A DNA stretch of 48,896 nucleotides, taken from NCBI RefSeq assembly GCF_007954355.1, contig NZ_VOLR01000029.1, positions 1 through 48,896 on the forward strand, written 5' to 3'. Positions 44,442 through 48,896 of the stretch are shown one piece after another. The stretch is from Colwellia hornerae. GTDB lineage: Bacteria; Pseudomonadota; Gammaproteobacteria; Enterobacterales; Alteromonadaceae. The translations under genes and the position numbers were made by a program. Every line of letters begins with the position of its first letter. Position 1 is the first letter of the stretch. The notes below the pieces were generated by a model. It was not told the DNA's origin. It searched no databases and was given only the letters and a program-made list of their open reading frames with translations.

Positions 44442-47267
44442 ATGATGAAAAAAATACGGAAATTAATTATCTCCTTTATTCAAATAGCTTCCGTGTTGAT
44501 GGTAAATGCGGTAATGGCGGCAAACAGCGAAAAAAATCATTATGAAGCAGCACTGCAAGCTTATAACCAAGGAGAGATTGAAGCAGCTTATATTCATTTA
44601 AAAAATGCTTTGCAGCAAAGTGAACGTAATTTACCGGCTAAATTATTACTCGCCAAGGTTTTAATAGATAAAAATTCTTACCCCGCTGCCGAGCAAGAAC
44701 TCAATGATCTACTTACTCAAGGTGTTGATAATAATTTAATTGTTTTCCCACTTGGAGAGAGTATTTTAAATCAAGGTAAATTTGATCAAGCCTTAACGTT
44801 TGCCAGTAAGATGATGCTTAAAAAAGAAGGAGAGTTAGCGTATAGCCAGATAAAAGCACGTGCTTATATTAGTCTAAATGACTTGGAAAACGCCAAAATA
44901 ACCTACCAAAGTATCCTCTTTGAATATGGCAATAATATTGACGCGTTATTAGGGTTAGCAACGGTTTATATTTATCAAAAAAAGAATATCAAAGCTAAGG
45001 TGCTGCTTACTAAAGCGGATAAAATTGCGCCTAATAACGAAATACTCTGGCAATTAAAAGGGCATCTTGCTCGTAGTGATGGTCAATTTAATGATGCGAT
45101 TAACTACTTAACTAAAGCGAATGAACTGAATCCAAAAAACATTGAAACGTTGCGAATTTTAATTGGTTGTTATGTCGATATTCAAAACTTTAGCATGGCT
45201 AATCAGCTTGCTGATAAAGTACTTGAGATCGCAGAAAATGACCCTCAAACAACATTTATGAAAGCCCTCATTTTAAAAGAGCTTAACCAGGGAGAGTTGT
45301 CAAAAAAAGTGCTTGTTGAACTCAGTAATCAATTATCAAAGCTTGATGAGTCATATCTCCTTTCTCAACCGCAATTATTATTGCTTGATGCGATGAGCAG
45401 TTATGCTCAAGAAAATTGGATACAAGCTGAAAGTAAATTCAAAAGATATCTAAGTCAAAGCTCTTCTCAAACTGAAATGAGTGAGATCATGCTATTGGCT
45501 GATGTTTATCAGCAACAGCAAGAACCAAAACATGCCTTATTATTACTCGAAAAAAATGAAAAAAACCTGATTTTCAATAAACAGTATGCCTTGATATTAG
45601 CTGGCTTATATCTAAAGTTTGACCAAAATTATAAAGCCGACTTTGTCTTATCAAAACTGCGCGTTGATTACCCTAAAGATGAAGCGGTGTTAATTCTCTC
45701 AGCCAATGTACTAGAAGGCTCTGGCCGTATTGAACAAGCGCTTGCTTTATTAGAAGATGCACAAATTAAAGGAGGTGAAAGTTATCAATACGCGTTATCA
45801 CTGTTGTCATTAAGGGTAGGTTCTTTCCAAAAAAGCCTAAATTATATTAAACCATTAACCGATATTTACCCAGAAAATGTCAGTTATCATTTGATAACCG
45901 CGCAAATATTGATTGAATTGCAACAATTTAGTACCGCCCAAAAAATTATAGAAAGGTTGTATTTAAAGCAGCCCAAAAATAGTGAGATCAGTACCAGTTA
46001 TGCATTGTTACAGCTTAATCTTGGCAAATTTGACTTAGCAAAAAAAATATTAACTGATGTTCTAAAGAAAAATGAAAATAATAACCAAAGTGCATTATTA
46101 CTTGCCAAAGTTGAATATCGTCTTGGTAATAAAGAAGCGGCTATTGCCGGGTTTGAGCGACAAGCTAAAATACCATCAGTTAAAACAGTTGCATTGACTG
46201 AGTTAACGAATATTTATATTACTGAACAAAAATGGCAAGACGCACTTTTAGTTATTGACCAAATGTTGAGGGAGAACAGATTAAATATTCAAGCGCTATT
46301 TAAGAAAGCCGAAGTCTTATTATCATTAGAGCAACCGAAAAAGTCTAAAGGTAAATTAGATATATTGGCGGGATTAGTGGATGAAAACGTACCACTATTA
46401 ATGAAGCTAAGTCGACTACAACTAGAGGTAGAAGACTTCGCCGGCGCAGAATATAGTCGGGAAAAAGCCTTTAAATTTTCTCCTAACTCGTTGCCAATTG
46501 TTATTGAACTTATTAAAATTAAAATTCAGTTAAGTAAAATTGACGAAGCCATTGAGTTACTTGCACAAGCTCAACAAAGAACGTCTCAAGACAATGTTGA
46601 ACTGACTATTTTACAAGGTGATATTTTTAATGCCGGTAATAATAAACTTCAAGCTTTTAATTCATATTTAAAAGCGGTTAAGCAAGAACACAGTAATTTG
46701 ACGGCCTTAAGCAAGCTATATCAAATCAGTAAAATAGTGCCTTTGTCAGAAAAGTTCATTGCTGAACTAAAAAAACTTACCACTGAATATCCTCAATTGT
46801 TATTGCATCGTCATTTATTAGCGGATCATTTGCTCGAAAACAAGCACTTTGAAAAAGCGAAAAATCAATATCAAATACTGCTAAAAAATAATATACCTCC
46901 AACAAAAAGAGCGTTAGCACTGAATAATTTAGCGACTATTTATATTAGAGATAAGAATTTTCCTATGGCAATAGAAACAGCTAAGCAAGCTTTGAACCTT
47001 GACCCTAGAATGCCTTCCATTATAGACACTATTGGCTGGGCCTTGGTTTTATCTGAAGAGTTAGATTTGGGGCTATCTTACTTAAGACAGGCATTTAGCT
47101 TATCTTCTACTAGCCCAGATATTCAATATCATATCGCCTATGCCCTAGCGAAGTTACAACGTGTCAATGAGGCGAAAAAAGTATTAATTAAATTAATCGC
47201 TTTGCCCAATGATTTTGAAGAACATCAATTGGCTCAACAATTATTTGATAAATTAGAAAAAAAATAA
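44442..47267 (+). CDS. prsT: PEP-CTERM system TPR-repeat protein PrsT
   Basis: The 941-residue exported protein has a signal peptide (about 1-26, ending VNAVMA) and is otherwise made of some twenty tetratricopeptide repeats. Examples are HYEAALQAYNQGEIEAAYIH, YLTKANELNPKNIETLRILI and ETAKQALNLDPRMPSIIDTI. Length and layout match PrsT, found in exosortase (XrtA/EpsH) systems that export PEP-CTERM proteins and exopolysaccharide. An AAGG site precedes ATGATG. A PEP-CTERM protein gene follows directly, which supports the assignment. The exosortase gene is not in the window. Confidence 0.85.
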   Translation: MMKKIRKLIISFIQIASVLMVNAVMAANSEKNHYEAALQAYNQGEIEAAYIHLKNALQQSERNLPAKLLLAKVLIDKNSYPAAEQELNDLLTQGVDNNLIVFPLGESILNQGKFDQALTFASKMMLKKEGELAYSQIKARAYISLNDLENAKITYQSILFEYGNNIDALLGLATVYIYQKKNIKAKVLLTKADKIAPNNEILWQLKGHLARSDGQFNDAINYLTKANELNPKNIETLRILIGCYVDIQNFSMANQLADKVLEIAENDPQTTFMKALILKELNQGELSKKVLVELSNQLSKLDESYLLSQPQLLLLDAMSSYAQENWIQAESKFKRYLSQSSSQTEMSEIMLLADVYQQQQEPKHALLLLEKNEKNLIFNKQYALILAGLYLKFDQNYKADFVLSKLRVDYPKDEAVLILSANVLEGSGRIEQALALLEDAQIKGGESYQYALSLLSLRVGSFQKSLNYIKPLTDIYPENVSYHLITAQILIELQQFSTAQKIIERLYLKQPKNSEISTSYALLQLNLGKFDLAKKILTDVLKKNENNNQSALLLAKVEYRLGNKEAAIAGFERQAKIPSVKTVALTELTNIYITEQKWQDALLVIDQMLRENRLNIQALFKKAEVLLSLEQPKKSKGKLDILAGLVDENVPLLMKLSRLQLEVEDFAGAEYSREKAFKFSPNSLPIVIELIKIKIQLSKIDEAIELLAQAQQRTSQDNVELTILQGDIFNAGNNKLQAFNSYLKAVKQEHSNLTALSKLYQISKIVPLSEKFIAELKKLTTEYPQLLLHRHLLADHLLENKHFEKAKNQYQILLKNNIPPTKRALALNNLATIYIRDKNFPMAIETAKQALNLDPRMPSIIDTIGWALVLSEELDLGLSYLRQAFSLSSTSPDIQYHIAYALAKLQRVNEAKKVLIKLIALPNDFEEHQLAQQLFDKLEKK

Positions 47268-47328
47268 ACAAAACTTACAATAACTTAACAAATAATATTA
47301 ATTACATTTACAATTAAGCGTGTATTTA

Positions 47329-47358
47329 TTGTACAAAAAACCTGCTACCACCTATTAT
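47329..47358 (+). promoter_or_regulatory. Possible promoter of the PEP-CTERM gene
   Basis: TTGTAC (47329-47334), an 18-nt spacer and TATTAT (47353-47358), about 75 bp before the start codon. I looked for the sigma54 pattern known for some PEP-CTERM genes (TGGCAC/TTGC) and did not find it. Confidence 0.4.
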
Positions 47359-47433
47359 ATATTGTGTAAATTATACAACTTATGGATTAAGTTTTTCGTC
47401 TAAAATTTTAAGATATACGACATGGAGTCTACT

Positions 47434-48582
47434 ATGCAACGCCTCACTCACCTCTTCTTTATCTTAATGATAACCTTAGTTTCTAGTGCAAACGCAAGTT
47501 TTCACCCGCTGTTAGATTCAGACCTCAATGATCTGTCAGTCTATGCTAACGGTACGATAACAATGGCTGATGGTGTCATTGCTCACGGTAATATGCAGGC
47601 ACTTACCACAATAACATTAGCGACCAATGGCTACGTTGGTGGCAATATTGAGGCTGGCACCACCGCAACCCTAAGCGATAATGTTTATGTCGATGGCTAC
47701 ATTGAAGCGACCACCACCGCAACGCTAGGCGCAAATGTAAGCGTTATAGGTAAGGTTCATACCGGTACGACAGCAACTTTCGCTGCTGATTTGTATGTTG
47801 AGGGTAATATTGAAGCAGGAAGCACAATAACGCTAGAGGCGGATGCCGAGGTTAAGGGCGATGTTGTAGCAAAAACCACAGTAACTATTGCTGCGGGCTC
47901 ACATATTTATCAAGATGTTGATGCTGGAACTATCGCAACAATTGCTGCTAACGTTGCCATTGATGGGACCCTTACGAGCAACTCATCAAAAGATCCACCT
48001 CCAGCTCCTGTCGTTACCAGTAAGGAAAGTCAAATTACCACAGTGCAAGCCGAGCTAAAAGCATTGGTAACCGATGAAGAACTAGATTTTACCACTTTTG
48101 GCGTAAACGATGAGTCGCTCGTAGCCGGTGTCTATAATTCGATTAATTACCTCACTATTGCAGCAGGAAAAACCCTGACGTTGGATGGCAATGGTATGGA
48201 TGGTTCTTGGGTTTTCAACATCGCCAATAATCTAAGCTTTGGCATTGACTCCAAGGTAGTATTGTTAAACGTCACTGATAACAGCAGTATTCTTTGGAAT
48301 GTATTGGGTGAAACCACAGCCGGCTTAACATCACTAGGGGCGGGCGCAGAAGTGAGGGGACATATTCTATCTAGGGGTGCCATTGATGGTGGGGCTATTT
48401 CTTTAGTAGCAGGTATAGGAGACAGTTGTGGTGGCGTTTTTTCAGCAAGCAGTACCATCACATTTGCCGCAAGTAGTATCATTGGACATCAAGGCTGTGG
48501 ACCGATTGACGTACCGGAGCCCACCACTATTTGGTTATTAGGCTTAGGTTTACTTATTATCGCTAAGAGAAAGCAAGTTTAA
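47434..48582 (+). CDS. PEP-CTERM protein with 18-residue beta repeats and ice-binding-like domain
   Basis: The 382 residues start at the ATG at 47434, placed after GGAG; an in-frame ATG at 47422 would add four residues. The signal peptide ends near residue 22 (SSANA). Eight 18-residue repeats follow (about 35-178; pattern G-x-I-x-A-x-T-T-x-T-L), resembling bactofilin-type beta-helix turns. Next is a region (about 190-350) with VAGVYNSINYLTIAAGKTLT, LDGNGMDGSWVFNIANNLSF and SILWNVLGETTAG that resembles the DUF3494 ice-binding fold. The C-terminus is a PEP-CTERM tail (VPEPTTIWLLGLGLLIIAKR) for exosortase-dependent surface sorting. Ice binding or adhesion is inferred, not shown. Confidence 0.72.
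   Translation: MQRLTHLFFILMITLVSSANASFHPLLDSDLNDLSVYANGTITMADGVIAHGNMQALTTITLATNGYVGGNIEAGTTATLSDNVYVDGYIEATTTATLGANVSVIGKVHTGTTATFAADLYVEGNIEAGSTITLEADAEVKGDVVAKTTVTIAAGSHIYQDVDAGTIATIAANVAIDGTLTSNSSKDPPPAPVVTSKESQITTVQAELKALVTDEELDFTTFGVNDESLVAGVYNSINYLTIAAGKTLTLDGNGMDGSWVFNIANNLSFGIDSKVVLLNVTDNSSILWNVLGETTAGLTSLGAGAEVRGHILSRGAIDGGAISLVAGIGDSCGGVFSASSTITFAASSIIGHQGCGPIDVPEPTTIWLLGLGLLIIAKRKQV
47536..47967 (+). repeat. Eight 54-bp coding repeats (18 residues each)
   Basis: Eight in-frame units of exactly 54 bp (432 bp in total) encode diverged copies such as NIEAGTTATLSDNVYVDG and YIEATTTATLGANVSVIG. The period is kept at protein level while the DNA is diverged, which points to an old, selected array. 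Confidence 0.85.
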
Positions 48583-48896
48583 ATGACCGTTGTAGTGGCG
48601 TTTTTCAGCAAGCAGTACCCTCACATTTGCTCCAACAATTAGTATCATTGGACATCAAGGCTGTGGACCGATTGACGTACCGGAGCCCACCACTATTTGG
48701 TTATTAGGCTTAGGTTTACTTATTATCGCTAAGAGAAAGCAAGTTTAAATGACCGTTGTAGTGGCGTTTTTCAGCAAGCAGTACCCTCACATTTGCTCCA
48801 ACAATTAGTATCATTGGACATCAAGGCTGTGGACCGATTGACGTACCGGAGCCCACCACTATTTGGTTATTAGGCTTAGGTTTACTTATTATCGCT
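48583..48896 (+). repeat. 166-bp tandem copies of the PEP-CTERM gene 3' end, running off the window
   Basis: The unit at 48583-48748 and the partial unit at 48749-48896 are identical to each other with a period of 166 bp. Both are homologous to 48421-48582, the last coding part and stop of the PEP-CTERM gene, but differ from it: one T fewer in the T run, three extra bases, and several substitutions. Each unit keeps an open frame for the IIGHQGCGPIDVPEP segment, membrane segment and RKQV end (from 48596 in the first copy), but a TAG at 48593-48595 cuts it from any start codon. They are therefore untranslated tail cassettes unless joined by recombination. Confidence 0.9.

Noticed and set aside
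47268-47433. Sigma54 promoter before the PEP-CTERM gene
   Set aside because: No TGGCAC-N5-TTGC pattern was found; a sigma70-like match fits better.
47536-47967. CRISPR-like array
   Set aside because: The 54-bp units are coding, diverged in DNA and have no unique spacers.
48583-48639. Nineteen-codon ORF starting ATGACC in each 166-bp unit
   Set aside because: It is out of frame with the conserved PEP-CTERM tail, ends at once and has no ribosome site.

Overview
The window looks like chromosomal DNA of a marine, probably cold-adapted gammaproteobacterium of the Alteromonadales, most likely Colwelliaceae (Colwellia or Thalassotalea type). The DNA is AT-rich. Many genes sit in classic gammaproteobacterial neighbourhoods (pdxB-asd-fimV, yfcL/epmC, dnaK-dnaJ, grpE | nadK-recN-bamE, rnfH-ratA | smpB-ssrA). 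An Mrp antiporter, PEP-CTERM and GlyGly-CTERM surface proteins and an ice-binding-like protein also fit a marine psychrophile. The genus is inferred, because no 16S rRNA gene is present.

Layout. 1-9.3 kb: core metabolism, mostly on the minus strand: the 5' part of fimV, asd, pdxB and fabB (with a FabR-type palindrome over its promoter), then a stand-alone MnmC oxidoreductase on the plus strand, then yfcL, a COG3199 NAD-kinase-like gene and epmC. 9.4-16.1 kb: a six-gene Mrp operon (fused A-B, then C, D, E, F, G) with an Lrp/AsnC regulator read the other way. 16.1-21.8 kb: an envelope-response locus with an unknown exported protein, a DUF3300 protein, a PhoQ/PhoP-like two-component system with a PepSY protein, and a divergent GlyGly-CTERM protein. 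Three promoters here carry the same 17-bp direct-repeat box exactly 11 nt upstream of a -10 hexamer, so the locus reads as one self-regulated regulon. 21.9-31.7 kb: chaperones (dnaJ, dnaK, grpE with sigma32 promoters), nadK, recN (LexA box), bamE, rnfH, ratA, smpB and tmRNA. 32-36.3 kb: an AGCS symporter and ctlX with a divergent AsnC regulator, then an EamA exporter. 36.5-44.3 kb: a more accessory stretch with a propeller-like lipoprotein, two orphan family-3 solute-binding proteins, a membrane LytTR regulator, a CPBP protease, a PspB-like small protein, DUF2237 and an alphaproteobacterial-looking UbiG homologue. 44.4-48.9 kb: prsT of the exosortase system and a PEP-CTERM protein with eight 18-residue repeats plus an ice-binding-like domain.

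Both window ends lie in tandem repeats: 102-bp units inside fimV on the left, and 166-bp copies of the PEP-CTERM gene's 3' end on the right. This suggests a contig broken at repeats. The strongest leads are the three-promoter box of the two-component locus, the amplified PEP-CTERM tail cassette, the MnmC protein lacking its methyltransferase half, and the foreign-looking UbiG.
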